A stretch of 64,000 bases of DNA from an uncultured Oscillibacter sp. Its GTDB lineage: Bacteria > Bacillota > Clostridia > Oscillospirales > Oscillospiraceae. The position numbers and the translations under genes are program-made. Below are positions 52,867 through 61,084 of the stretch, one piece after another. The first letter of the stretch is position 1, and the number at the start of each line of letters is the position of its first letter. The notes under the pieces are model-generated. The model was given only the letters and a program-made list of their open reading frames with translations. It did not search any database and was not told the origin of the DNA. The stretch lies in NCBI GenBank assembly GCA_910577405.1, contig CAJTMG010000009.1, forward strand, positions 31,229 through 95,228, given 5' to 3'.

Positions 52867-54996
52867 TCAGGAATGACCTATATGCCTGTAGGAGTAATCC
52901 ACCCATTCAGAATAGACCGTCTGACCAGCGTCATCCTTTACAGCCCGGATGGATAAATAATAGGTGGTTCCTACCTCCAGGCTGCGCAGAGAAAAGGTAT
53001 TCCCTGTAGTGACCTGTGCAATTTGCGGCTCCCCCGAATGCTCTGCGTCCTCATAGATATTGACCTCATATCCTGTTGCTCCGCTGACCTTGTCCCAAGC
53101 AATCCTTGCAGAAATTTTGGAAATGTAGAGACTCATCGGACGAATATTTGTGGGCGCGGCGAGTGCTTCGCCTCCGGAGGGAACCTCTGCGCTCTCGTGG
53201 GTGTAGGAGAAGTTCACCCAGTCGGAGTAGATCCTCTCGACGCCAATCTTTCTGGTCAAACGAATGCCGAAGTAATACGTTTTTCCCTCTTCCAGGCCCG
53301 TCCAGTTGTAACTGCTGCCGTTGCTGGGAAGTTGGGGATACCCCTCCTTCATTTGGGTATAGGTGGAATCGGTGTACTGGCACACCTCGGAAGTTGTGGT
53401 GGAGCGGATACCTGAACTCCATGATGAGTGGGCTTGCGTCGTATTTTGATATACTGTTTCAATACCACTGGGTAAGGTAGTGAGCTTCTCAGGCTCCCCG
53501 TCGGCAGTTGTCACAGTCAGGCAGGTCCACTCAGAGGCGTAGTTATCCCTATTGCAATAGAAACGGATGCCGAACTCATAGCTGGTGTTGGGATTGAGCG
53601 GCTCAAAGGTAAAGGACGTTTCATATACTTTCTTAGAATACAGAATTTCTGACCGGCTGGTATCCGTGAACACAGCCGCCTCAAACTGATGAGAGTGATT
53701 CATATGGGGACCTGCCGCCTCGTCCCAGGCCAATGTGACGCTGGTGGAACTGCTCTCCTGTATACGAAGGTTCCGCAGTCCGTCAGAGGCCTGCTGGGAA
53801 TCATCTTCCTCAGGGTTGTAGCTCTCCTTGGCGATTGCGGGAATCCATGCGTCATAAGGCTTTTCGTATGTATGCGACTCTCTTCTGCTGTTTGTTTCGG
53901 ACATGATCCTTTCACCGATGTTCAGATACTTATTCACATAGGCAGGGGTGCTGTCCGTGTCATTCCAGCAGACGTCAACGGCGTAATGATTTCCATCGTC
54001 AAAGCGAACCACATTCCAGGCATGAGTTATGCTGAGGGCGACGGTTGTTTCGATATTCATGGCGTTCATCATCGCGCAGAAGCCCAACGCGTAACCCGCA
54101 CAGACTGTCTTTCCCAAGAGCACGACGGAGTAAAGCGACTGGTCATACGGCAAGCCTCCATCGGGCGGATTTTCATACTGCCTTTCATAGATGTTTTGCT
54201 CACACAGCAGTTTATTCGCGAGCAGTTCTTTCTCATAGGTCGTGGAAGCCCTGCTGTTTACATCCTCAATCCAACCATCCAGCTTGTCGAAAAGCTGGTT
54301 GGTGATTTTTGCCCGCTTTTCTCCATTTACCATAAGATGGTACATTCGGAGGCATATCTCGCTATTCGAATATGTAGCACTACCATTTCCGATAAAATAG
54401 TACTGGGGATGATTCCATTTGAACCAATAGGCAACCCGTTTTGCCTGCTCTGACGATAATCCCAGATCGCCGTATGAAACAGTATCAGTCACATCCCATA
54501 CGTTGCCGTTACTGAATTGACATTTCACGCCGCTCAGAGCAGAACTTTCGAGATAGCTCAGACACAGCTTGTCCAGACGTCTATAAAGCACGGCCTCCTG
54601 GTTCGACAGATTCTCTTCACCGATCCCGCTGGTATAGACGCTCCAGTCCCGCTCCTCTACCAGAGGGTCCTTCCCGCCTGGACCGGCTACATAGGCCGCC
54701 CGCATACTGGCGACGCTCTCTTTGATCTCATTCATATGTTCGCCTGTGAGTTCTCTGGTCTCGGCCTCCTCAAGCCCCATCCGCGCAATCAGACGCTTCT
54801 CCTCTGCGGAGAGCTCGTCCTGAGACTCGGAGCTGCTTCCAGAGAGCCCGGGCTCCTTGCTGATTTCCGAAGGCGTGCCGGACTCGGCTGGGGGCGGGGA
54901 ATTGGCGGAGCTTTCACCTGTGGATTCACCGCACCCAGACAGAAGCATGACCAGTGCCAGGAGCAGCGCCGCCAGACGTGTTTTTATTTGTCCCAT
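52867..54996 (-). CDS. Transglutaminase-like lipoprotein with fibronectin III domains
   Basis: A 709-residue exported protein. The lipobox is LSGC (Cys22), followed by a Ser/Pro/Glu linker to about 65. A transglutaminase-like domain covers about 190-350 with a visible Cys-His-Asp triad: Cys299 in GKTVCAGYALGF, His325 in THAWNVV and Asp341 in HYAVDVCW. Three FnIII-like beta domains follow at about 405-500, 505-605 and 618-705. It would act on cell-surface or peptidoglycan-linked proteins. No partner specificity can be read from sequence. It is 24 bases downstream of the zinc-ribbon transglutaminase gene. Confidence 0.87.
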   Translation of the reverse strand: MGQIKTRLAALLLALVMLLSGCGESTGESSANSPPPAESGTPSEISKEPGLSGSSSESQDELSAEEKRLIARMGLEEAETRELTGEHMNEIKESVASMRAAYVAGPGGKDPLVEERDWSVYTSGIGEENLSNQEAVLYRRLDKLCLSYLESSALSGVKCQFSNGNVWDVTDTVSYGDLGLSSEQAKRVAYWFKWNHPQYYFIGNGSATYSNSEICLRMYHLMVNGEKRAKITNQLFDKLDGWIEDVNSRASTTYEKELLANKLLCEQNIYERQYENPPDGGLPYDQSLYSVVLLGKTVCAGYALGFCAMMNAMNIETTVALSITHAWNVVRFDDGNHYAVDVCWNDTDSTPAYVNKYLNIGERIMSETNSRRESHTYEKPYDAWIPAIAKESYNPEEDDSQQASDGLRNLRIQESSSTSVTLAWDEAAGPHMNHSHQFEAAVFTDTSRSEILYSKKVYETSFTFEPLNPNTSYEFGIRFYCNRDNYASEWTCLTVTTADGEPEKLTTLPSGIETVYQNTTQAHSSWSSGIRSTTTSEVCQYTDSTYTQMKEGYPQLPSNGSSYNWTGLEEGKTYYFGIRLTRKIGVERIYSDWVNFSYTHESAEVPSGGEALAAPTNIRPMSLYISKISARIAWDKVSGATGYEVNIYEDAEHSGEPQIAQVTTGNTFSLRSLEVGTTYYLSIRAVKDDAGQTVYSEWVDYSYRHIGHS

Positions 54997-55020
54997 GGCA
55001 GAACTTCCTTTCTTCTCTCT

Positions 55021-57063
55021 TTAATTTGCAAAGGGCGTCATCCCCAACAGCTGGGCGTCATTGCAATCGACAATGTGCTCAACTTCATCTTTTAGGTAGT
55101 CATACCATTCATTCGAATTCATATAGGTTATGATACCGGAAGGGGCTTTGTTCTCTTGCAGAATGGCATTGACTTGATCAACGAAAAACTGTCTGTTGTT
55201 GTTGCTGTCCAGCACGGTGGTTTCAATAAGGAAATACTCCATAAACCCTTCTCCTCTGTTCCACACTTCTACAGCAACTTGGGCGTGTCCCGGAGGAAAC
55301 ACCAGGAAAGCGTGCATTTTGGCACTTTGCAGGGCGCTGGCAATGACCAGGGAGGTTTCGATACATAGCCCACTCTTATTTTTGATAACGTCCTCAGGAA
55401 GCTGAATGTGCTGGTCGCTGCCGCTGATGGAGTAGGGATTCATATTATACCGAACCCCCATCTCGTCATAAAGAGCCCTCATAAGACCTGCAACTTGTAT
55501 ATAAGTGGTTGCATAATTGCTCGGAAATATAGATTGATATCCGACAAAGGACTGTACCGCACCACCGGTCATGGCGGCGATCTCATCAACGGCCGCTCGC
55601 TTCAGCTGTACAATGGCCTCTGCTTCCGGGGTCAGAAAACAGAGAATATTGTCCTTCGTCGAGATTCCATAGTCACTGCTGTACCACTCAAAGTCGTATT
55701 TACTCTTGAGTGTAATAGGAAAGGACTTCGCCTCGATCAGCGTTCCATCCTTCTCAGAGACGGTGATCTTGAGCTGGGCAGGTTTGGCTGTATTCAGGTT
55801 CAGCTCGCCGGTCAGAGCGGGAGGTTTGATATAGATGGCACGATAAGTAGCGTCCAGATCAAAAGTCTCTACGTATTTCTGCGTAAAGCCCTCAATCTCT
55901 GCCTCCACGACGATGCTTCTTGAGCCGCTGGTACAGCTGGTTTTGATGATAGCAAAGGCATCATAGGTTTCGTATAGTGAGGGGTAAATGGTATCGACCA
56001 CATCATAGTCCAGCTCGATGTATCCAATATTCTCAAATATATACTCCTCTTTTTCCTCCGGCGTCATCTCCACATAGTTCCACACCTCATCACTCAGAGC
56101 ACGCGCGTGTGTTTCCTGAAAGACGGCGTGGTTCAGCACATTCATAATGCTATCCGTAAACTTGTCGAACAGAACTTCATCCGTATTATTAGATCTCTCC
56201 ATCATAGCCCGAGCAGACAGAAACCGCAGCCAGTCTATCGTTTGATCCTCAGGATTCGACATCGCCATTTTTTCCGCGATATCTTCACTGTACATCAGAT
56301 TTGACTTGTATCGCTCCCATTCGAACTCTACATTCGAAGGACATGAAATCGATTCACAGGCGGTTTTTGCTTCCTGAACCCATGCGCTGACCGCTTCGGC
56401 ATATTCAGAGGGCATACCATAATCGAACCATTTGGGGGTGTAAGATATGACATTGGTGTCTAAATCATAGAAATCTATTAAAAACCTTTCAGCTTCCGCA
56501 CATGCTGTTGCAGAGTCACGCAGCATATTGAAATACTCATCCCTGACGGTTTCCAGTTTTGCATCCAGGCCACTGAGCGCCTCCGCCTGCTGACAAAGGT
56601 TCTCCAACTCTGCCAAAAAGTCATGGCACGCTTGAAGAGTCTGTTCCTGATGTTCCAAAAAATTACTTAAACCCTCTGAATCCCCTAAATACTCATTAAC
56701 CTCTTTGATTATCGTTTCTTCGTAGAATATGTGCGTATTGTCCATAATCGCCAGCAGTTCCGTCTCCGAGTCTGACACAGAGCCGGCAGTATCCCCCTGG
56801 GATGAACTAATGTCATCCGGCGAACCAAACAACACGGGCAGCAGGACGATTGCGGCCACGATCAGCACCGCTGTAGTGAGCACTTTCTTCCCGCGCTTCT
56901 TCTTTGGCCGCTTTTCCTTCCCTGCCTTGGCGGATTGTTCCCGCGCGGAGAGGGGCGGCTCTTCCGGGACCGCGCTTCTTGCCGTTCCGGAAATAGACGT
57001 GCCGCACTTGGAACAGAATGTTGCCTGACTGGGAATTTCCTTTCCGCATTTTGGGCAGAACAT
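55021..57063 (-). CDS. Zinc-ribbon membrane protein with transglutaminase-like C-terminus
   Basis: A 680-residue protein. An N-terminal zinc ribbon (CPKCG...CSKCG, residues 3-21) is followed by a basic linker and one transmembrane segment (about 60-80), leaving some 600 residues probably outside. The central region is helical and contains no family I know. Near the C-terminus SGLCIETSLVIASALQ, FPPGHAQVAVEVW and FLIETTVLD have the order and spacing of a transglutaminase-like Cys-His-Asp core. The ATG at 57063 follows GAGGG. By eye its base composition is AT-richer than the left part of the window. Confidence 0.78.
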   Translation of the reverse strand: MFCPKCGKEIPSQATFCSKCGTSISGTARSAVPEEPPLSAREQSAKAGKEKRPKKKRGKKVLTTAVLIVAAIVLLPVLFGSPDDISSSQGDTAGSVSDSETELLAIMDNTHIFYEETIIKEVNEYLGDSEGLSNFLEHQEQTLQACHDFLAELENLCQQAEALSGLDAKLETVRDEYFNMLRDSATACAEAERFLIDFYDLDTNVISYTPKWFDYGMPSEYAEAVSAWVQEAKTACESISCPSNVEFEWERYKSNLMYSEDIAEKMAMSNPEDQTIDWLRFLSARAMMERSNNTDEVLFDKFTDSIMNVLNHAVFQETHARALSDEVWNYVEMTPEEKEEYIFENIGYIELDYDVVDTIYPSLYETYDAFAIIKTSCTSGSRSIVVEAEIEGFTQKYVETFDLDATYRAIYIKPPALTGELNLNTAKPAQLKITVSEKDGTLIEAKSFPITLKSKYDFEWYSSDYGISTKDNILCFLTPEAEAIVQLKRAAVDEIAAMTGGAVQSFVGYQSIFPSNYATTYIQVAGLMRALYDEMGVRYNMNPYSISGSDQHIQLPEDVIKNKSGLCIETSLVIASALQSAKMHAFLVFPPGHAQVAVEVWNRGEGFMEYFLIETTVLDSNNNRQFFVDQVNAILQENKAPSGIITYMNSNEWYDYLKDEVEHIVDCNDAQLLGMTPFAN

Positions 57064-57113
57064 AGTTTCCCTCCACAAATAATACTAAATTATATTTATC
57101 CGCTCTTGGTCCG

Positions 57114-57347
57114 TCAGCGCCAGATTAATCTGCGGACCTCATCCCAAAAAACCTTACGATTGTATGCTCTCCGGACCTCATTCCCTGCGGCATTGGACAT
57201 CCTGGTGGGCGCCGACAGGAGTCCGGTTTTCTTGAGCACCCAGAAAATCGCTTTAAGGAAGACCACTGAAAACGTCACTGCAACCGTAATTTCCTGCGAC
57301 TGCGTCAGCACAAAGCAGGCCAGCGCGATAATCAGAAGTTTTTTCAT
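57114..57347 (-). CDS. Small membrane protein of unknown function
   Basis: A 77-residue protein with an N-terminal hydrophobic stretch (KKLLIIALACFVL, then AVTFSVVFLKAIFWVL) and a basic C-terminus (NEVRRAYNRKVFWDEVRRLIW). The ATG at 57347 follows GAGGAGAG. I recognise no family. It is 50 bases upstream of the zinc-ribbon transglutaminase gene in the same operon. Confidence 0.6.
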   Translation of the reverse strand: MKKLLIIALACFVLTQSQEITVAVTFSVVFLKAIFWVLKKTGLLSAPTRMSNAAGNEVRRAYNRKVFWDEVRRLIWR

Positions 57348-57445
57348 GTCGTTTCTCTCCTCATCTTTTAGATCTGCCAGACAAATCCCACAGCTGCTTG
57401 CCGATCTCATCATAAAGGCACTGAGAAAAATGTCTGTTGCGGTTT

Positions 57446-58057
57446 TTATTGGTCCTTTTGCCAGGCTTTGCGCTCTTTCTTTGCCTTGAAATGGAGGACT
57501 GTCAGATATACAAGCAGTCCAAACAGGATGACACAGCACACGATATACAGCCATCCAAATACGGTCGGGACAACTTTCAGTGGTTCAGATTTTACACTCC
57601 TTTTTCCTATGTATAATGCAAACATATAAAATCCGATACACCAAATCCAATAAACCCATGAAAGGATCGGAATACTGACTTTTCGATCTTGTTTTGGCAT
57701 ATGCCTGGTGAAAAAAATGACGGAGCCAATCAGATTCAAACAGAAAAGAACGCACATAATGATAGTTGCTTCATTTGCTGGGCCTGCGAGGTGGGGGGAA
57801 AGCGCAAAGAGCACTGAATAATCGATATCGTCACACATGACGATTGTATTGGCAAACCACAATCCAGACAGAATGAGACTGACCAGCAGGAGGCAGATAT
57901 GTACCTTGCCGGCCGTTTTCTGAACAGGGGACGCTGTGGTCTCGGGCGGCGTAGGCGAAGGCTGGGACTGACCGCCGGACCCGTTGATGGACTCGCCGCA
58001 CTTTGGGCAGAATACCGCCTGATTGGGAATTTCATTCCCACATTTCGGACAAAACAT
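57446..58057 (-). CDS. Zinc-ribbon four-helix membrane protein
   Basis: A 203-residue protein beginning with a zinc ribbon (MFCPKCGNEI...FCPKCG) nearly identical to that of the 55021-57063 protein, then a Ser/Pro/Thr linker and four hydrophobic helices (about 52-72, 95-116, 130-150 and 165-190). Function unknown. The shared ribbon suggests that several products of this operon bind a common partner or assemble together. The gap to the next gene upstream is 15 bases. Confidence 0.78.
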   Translation of the reverse strand: MFCPKCGNEIPNQAVFCPKCGESINGSGGQSQPSPTPPETTASPVQKTAGKVHICLLLVSLILSGLWFANTIVMCDDIDYSVLFALSPHLAGPANEATIIMCVLFCLNLIGSVIFFTRHMPKQDRKVSIPILSWVYWIWCIGFYMFALYIGKRSVKSEPLKVVPTVFGWLYIVCCVILFGLLVYLTVLHFKAKKERKAWQKDQ

Positions 58058-58072
58058 TGTTTCTTCCTCCTA

Positions 58073-58555
58073 TTACTTGCGCAGATCCACACCGCAGGAA
58101 GCGCAGAAAATGTCATCCGGGTTGAGCACAGCCCCGCATTTGGGACACAGCCGTTGATTCTGTCCCGCAGAGCTCTCGGGGGCCTTTGCGAGCTTTGTCC
58201 CACAGATGTTGCAGAACATAGAACCTTCCGGCAGCTTTGTGCCGCAGGACGGGCAGCGCTGCCGTGCCGCGATCTCGTCGGCCTGTTGCTGGTATTGGGC
58301 AATCTCTTCATAGGCCTCACGGATTGCCGCCAGCTGTTCCTCAAGCTCGGTCTGGTGATCGTCCGCGTGATGCTTGTAGTAGGCCCGGCCCAATTCCAGA
58401 AGCAGGCGGTTGATTCTCTCCTGAACCTCGCCTTTGGACTGTGCCAGGCGTTCCGTGTAGGAAGAAGCCTTACTCTCGGTTGCTGCCTGCGCTTCAGGGG
58501 CTGGCGTTAGCGTTGCCGTAGAAGCAATTTTCCCGATTTTGTCAAGAAGCGGCAT
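58073..58555 (-). CDS. Coiled-coil protein with two C-terminal zinc ribbons
   Basis: A 160-residue soluble protein. Residues about 30-98 form a Glu/Gln/Ala-rich coiled coil (ERINRLLLELGRAYYKHH, QTELEEQLAAIREAYEEI). Two zinc ribbons follow: CPSCGTKL...CNICG (about 100-118) and CPKCGAVL...CASCG (about 136-155). It resembles small zinc-ribbon scaffolding proteins encoded beside membrane proteins in Clostridia. First of the structural genes after the RHH pair. Confidence 0.78.
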   Translation of the reverse strand: MPLLDKIGKIASTATLTPAPEAQAATESKASSYTERLAQSKGEVQERINRLLLELGRAYYKHHADDHQTELEEQLAAIREAYEEIAQYQQQADEIAARQRCPSCGTKLPEGSMFCNICGTKLAKAPESSAGQNQRLCPKCGAVLNPDDIFCASCGVDLRK

Positions 58556-58594
58556 AAGTTACGTCCTCTCTTTCCTATATGTTGATGAATATTT

Positions 58595-58828
58595 TTACTG
58601 GATTTCCATTCCAATGGGGGATATGTCTCTAGGTATGGCCGCTGTTTGTGTCTGATCGTTCTGTCCAGTATCCAGTTCGCACAGTTTTTCTTGTATCCCA
58701 ATTCCAATCAAATCCCGCACCATTTCAGAGCGAGATACCGCATAATAGAACTCTTTTTTCAGAATATCCAGCTGTTCCTCCACCTCGTCAGGTATGATGA
58801 TCGTCATACGCCTCATGTTCGTGGGCAT
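58595..58828 (-). CDS. Ribbon-helix-helix (CopG-like) regulator
   Basis: A 77-residue protein. MRRMTIIIPDEVEEQLDIL gives the DNA-contacting ribbon and first helix, SRSEMVRDLIGIGIQEKL the second helix. A short polar tail follows. GGAGG precedes the ATG at 58828. It is paralogous to the protein encoded just upstream (58788-59000): both share an IP...L..LKK..Y...S...M.R.L.GIGI pattern. Probably an autorepressor of the operon. Confidence 0.75.
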   Translation of the reverse strand: MPTNMRRMTIIIPDEVEEQLDILKKEFYYAVSRSEMVRDLIGIGIQEKLCELDTGQNDQTQTAAIPRDISPIGMEIQ

Positions 58829-59000
58829 TGCTGCACCTCCCTTTTAATTCATCTATCTTAACTCTGATCCCAATACCGACAAGCTCACGGAACATAGCTG
58901 CCTGGGAATGATTCCAATACAGTCCCTTTTTCAGAGCAAAAAGATCCGCTTCATATTTTGCTGGTATGACAAGATAGATGGTCTTTTCCTTTTTTGTTAT
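58788..59000 (-). CDS. Tandem RHH paralogue with apparent ATA start
   Basis: An open frame of 70 residues not starting with ATG, GTG or TTG. It reads TKKEKTIYLVIPAKYEADL, FALKKGLYWNHSQAAM and FRELVGIGIRVKIDEL, clearly an RHH fold paralogous to the next gene. A strong AAGGGGG (59014-59008) lies seven bases before an in-frame ATA at 59000-58998, exactly where the start should be, and the promoter at 59050-59078 is just upstream. Either ATA is used as a rare start or ATG has mutated to ATA. The 3' end overlaps the next gene by 41 bases. Confidence 0.6.
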   Translation of the reverse strand: MTKKEKTIYLVIPAKYEADLFALKKGLYWNHSQAAMFRELVGIGIRVKIDELKGRCSNAHEHEAYDDHHT

Positions 59001-59049
59001 AAGAACGCCCCCTTCTCATGTGTCGTATGATATGAACCTGGTAATGCTT

Positions 59050-59078
59050 ATTATAATCCTAACCGGTTACCGTGTCAA
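59050..59078 (-). promoter_or_regulatory. Promoter of the RHH/zinc-ribbon operon with ACCGGT operator
   Basis: On the minus strand TTGACA (59078-59073) and TATAAT (59055-59050), both perfect consensus, are spaced 17 bases. The spacer contains the palindrome AACCGGTT (59061-59068), a likely RHH binding site. Confidence 0.7.
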
Positions 59079-59117
59079 TAGACAGTTTGGCTTTTCGGTT
59101 TTTTGCGGCCGTTTTTC

Positions 59118-59146
59118 TTGACAGCACTCGTGAACCGGTGTAAAAT
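59118..59146 (+). promoter_or_regulatory. Promoter of the divergent RHH gene with ACCGGT operator
   Basis: TTGACA (59118-59123) and TAAAAT (59141-59146) are spaced 17 bases; ACCGGT (59134-59139) lies in the spacer, matching the operator in the opposing promoter. Confidence 0.7.
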
Positions 59147-59175
59147 ATGATATAGTGAACCAAGGAGGTAACATT

Positions 59176-59349
59176 ATGCCTACAGAGAAGCCACGCTTTA
59201 CCTTGATTATGGACGAGAAGTTGCTGGAACTTATTGACGATTATCGCTTTGAGAACCGTTATCCCAGCCGTTCCGCCGCGGCGATTGACTTGCTTTGCAA
59301 AGGCTTGGAACAGGTCGGGAAAGAACCGGATCGTGAAAAAGAGAGGTGA
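59176..59349 (+). CDS. Small RHH-type protein, divergent
   Basis: A 57-residue protein: PRFTLIMDEKLLELIDDYRFENRYPSRSAAAIDLLCKGLEQ is a ribbon-helix-helix fold of the ParD/antitoxin-like kind. The ATG at 59176 follows AAGGAGG (59162-59168); seven upstream codons in frame precede the ribosome binding site. It is alone on the plus strand; no toxin gene follows it before the hairpin at 59373-59410. It may bind the same ACCGGT sites as the leftward RHH proteins. Confidence 0.72.
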   Translation: MPTEKPRFTLIMDEKLLELIDDYRFENRYPSRSAAAIDLLCKGLEQVGKEPDREKER

Positions 59350-59372
59350 TTTTGCGCCCTTATACGTGAACA

Positions 59373-59410
59373 AATCCCCCCGATGGACCCTGCGGCCCAT
59401 TGGGGGGATT
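59373..59410. terminator. Hairpin between convergent RHH and AAA ATPase genes
   Basis: AATCCCCCCGATGG (59373-59386) pairs with CCCATTGGGGGGATT (59396-59410) almost perfectly across a short loop. T-runs are poor on both sides, but position suggests a bidirectional terminator. Confidence 0.55.
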
Positions 59411-59554
59411 ATGCAACAGCTTATTTTGCGGGTCCTGGTCAGCCGCCCTCCACATACCTGGGCATCAGGCGGGTCTATCCTGCGTCGTCCGGGGGTGGGG
59501 ATGCTTCCCTGGGCCTTTGGGCGTCTTTGTTGGGACTTTTTCACAGGAGCCGCT

Positions 59555-60961
59555 TCAGCCATCCGCCTGCGCCTGGCAGAGCAGCTTGCCGTCCTGCATG
59601 GTGACGGTGTACTCCTCCGCCTCCGGCTCGTCAAACAGCGCGTCGTCGACGGCGTTGGTGACCTGAGACCGCATCCAGCGAACGCCCAGGTTGGACTCGA
59701 TGGCCTTCCCGGTAAGTGCGTCGGCGGCGTCGGAGTCGATATTGACTTTACGCTTGAAGGACTCCTGCACGTCGAACAGCACCGGCCCCATCAGGATGGA
59801 CTTGTAATCGTCCACGGACAGCGGCCCAAGCGCCACAATCCTGTTTATTCGCCCGGCAATCTCCCGGCGCATACCACCGTTGATTAAATCGTCAAAAGAA
59901 ATTTCCTTGTGGCCCCTGCCGACAGCCCACGAAGCCGTATGAAAGCCAATATGCTTGGCGTTCTGGGACTTGCCCTCCAGCAGCTTCTCGAAAGCCCCAA
60001 GCATAACCACAGATACCTTGGAGCAGTCGATAGACAGGGCATTCTTTTTATTTTCCTCCCCGAAGTCGATCACGTCGCCGTCCATCATCTTGAGCAGGTC
60101 GTTTTGCAAAAGAACGTGATGGTCTGTGCCGCCGCTCCCAACGGCACTCTCGCACAGGATCTTGTCGGCCTCGTCCAGGACGACGATCAGACCGCGCTTC
60201 TTGATGCTGCTGATGTCGATCCCCTCGAAGATGTTCCGTATGTGCAGACTGCCACTCCAGCCCTCGGCAGTGAAGCGCGAGAAATCCACCATGCGGATCA
60301 GGCCGGGGTATTTGCAGGACAGGCAGCGCCAGATCTCCGACTTGCCGCAGCCGCTGGGTCCCGCAAAGACGGCGTTGGTCCTGCGCCCGGCCAAGTGGTT
60401 GTAGGTGATAAGCGCCGCAGCCTTCACGGCCTCCGGCTGGCCGATGACCTGCCGCGCGATGCTGTCGCGGATGTGCCTCGGGGAATCTGCCGGATATTCT
60501 TTTTTCACATCGGCATCCGCTTCCTCATAGAAGATGTGATCAAACCGTCTGTCAAGTTCGTCCAGCATTTCCTCCGTCAAGTCGCACTCGAAATTCTCCA
60601 TGGCCTCCAGCGTCTCGGCGGACAGCGGCGGTATCCTGTAGTTGGCCGGATCGGTCAGCAGGCAGGTCATCACTTTTACGAGATCCCCACGCAAGGCGTA
60701 ATTTGCCTTAGATGTGTTGCTGATGATGTCCATCAGAATGCTCCCGGCGGTCCGGCTGCGGCGGTTGTTGAAAAGCTCCGCCAGTTCCTCGATTTCGGTC
60801 ACACGGGCCTTGAACTCCTCGTCGGACAGGGCATTGAATTCCCCGCATTTGACCCTCTCGTTGAAGGCAATGGCCGGGTGCTCGACGTAGGAATCCGTAC
60901 CGCAGCGGACGATTTGGGTGATGCAGCTGAGACAAAAGCTGCGCGCGGTTTCTTTTCTCAT
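59555..60961 (-). CDS. ClpX-like AAA+ ATPase
   Basis: A 468-residue AAA+ protein. The N-terminus carries a possible zinc site (CLSCITQIVRC, residues 10-20). Residues about 166-186 (DSIARQVIGQPEAVKAAA) lead into Walker A GPSGCGKS (201-208) and Walker B LIVVLDEADKI (258-268), with sensor and arginine-finger regions following (GRINRIVALGPL, GVRWMRSQV). The layout is that of ClpX/HslU-type unfoldases, but there is no protease gene adjacent and the N-terminal 150 residues are not the normal ClpX zinc domain. The start at 60961 has AAAGGGG twelve bases upstream, a long spacing. Confidence 0.85.
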   Translation of the reverse strand: MRKETARSFCLSCITQIVRCGTDSYVEHPAIAFNERVKCGEFNALSDEEFKARVTEIEELAELFNNRRSRTAGSILMDIISNTSKANYALRGDLVKVMTCLLTDPANYRIPPLSAETLEAMENFECDLTEEMLDELDRRFDHIFYEEADADVKKEYPADSPRHIRDSIARQVIGQPEAVKAAALITYNHLAGRRTNAVFAGPSGCGKSEIWRCLSCKYPGLIRMVDFSRFTAEGWSGSLHIRNIFEGIDISSIKKRGLIVVLDEADKILCESAVGSGGTDHHVLLQNDLLKMMDGDVIDFGEENKKNALSIDCSKVSVVMLGAFEKLLEGKSQNAKHIGFHTASWAVGRGHKEISFDDLINGGMRREIAGRINRIVALGPLSVDDYKSILMGPVLFDVQESFKRKVNIDSDAADALTGKAIESNLGVRWMRSQVTNAVDDALFDEPEAEEYTVTMQDGKLLCQAQADG

Positions 60962-60992
60962 AAGATTTTTGATCCCCTTTCATATTGAACTG

Positions 60993-61058
60993 TCAAGGTA
61001 AATGCCCTTTTCGCAAAACAACAGCAAAAAAGGGTATGACATGACCTTTAACAGCCAT
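60993..61058 (-). CDS. Leader peptide of the AAA ATPase gene
   Basis: A 21-codon open frame starting MAVKGHVIPFFAVV and ending GHLP-stop, preceded five bases upstream by AAAGGG. It begins inside the loop of the terminator-like hairpin 61029-61069 and reads through its 3' arm. A shorter alternative, MNGC-stop, starts at 61062. Position between promoter, terminator hairpin and gene is that of an attenuation leader; expression is inferred only. Confidence 0.5.
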   Translation of the reverse strand: MAVKGHVIPFFAVVLRKGHLP

Positions 61059-61069
61059 TCATACCCTTT
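61029..61069 (-). terminator. Attenuator hairpin upstream of the AAA ATPase gene
   Basis: Leftward, AAAGGGTATGA (61069-61059) and TCATACCCTTT (61039-61029) form a perfect 11-bp stem followed by TTTGCTGTTGTTTTG. It lies about ten bases after the expected transcription start of the promoter at 61085-61113 and before the ATPase gene, so it should terminate the leader unless overridden. Confidence 0.65.
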
Positions 61070-61084
61070 CTAGGAATCACCGTC

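Noticed and set aside
51601..59000. Reading the zinc-ribbon operon as a known anti-phage defence system
   Set aside because: No nuclease, reverse transcriptase, NTPase effector or other known defence core is present within the operon; the adjacent AAA ATPase has its own promoter.
59176..59349. Toxin-antitoxin pair with the small RHH protein as antitoxin
   Set aside because: No toxin-sized gene follows on the same strand; a hairpin and the opposing AAA ATPase gene come next.
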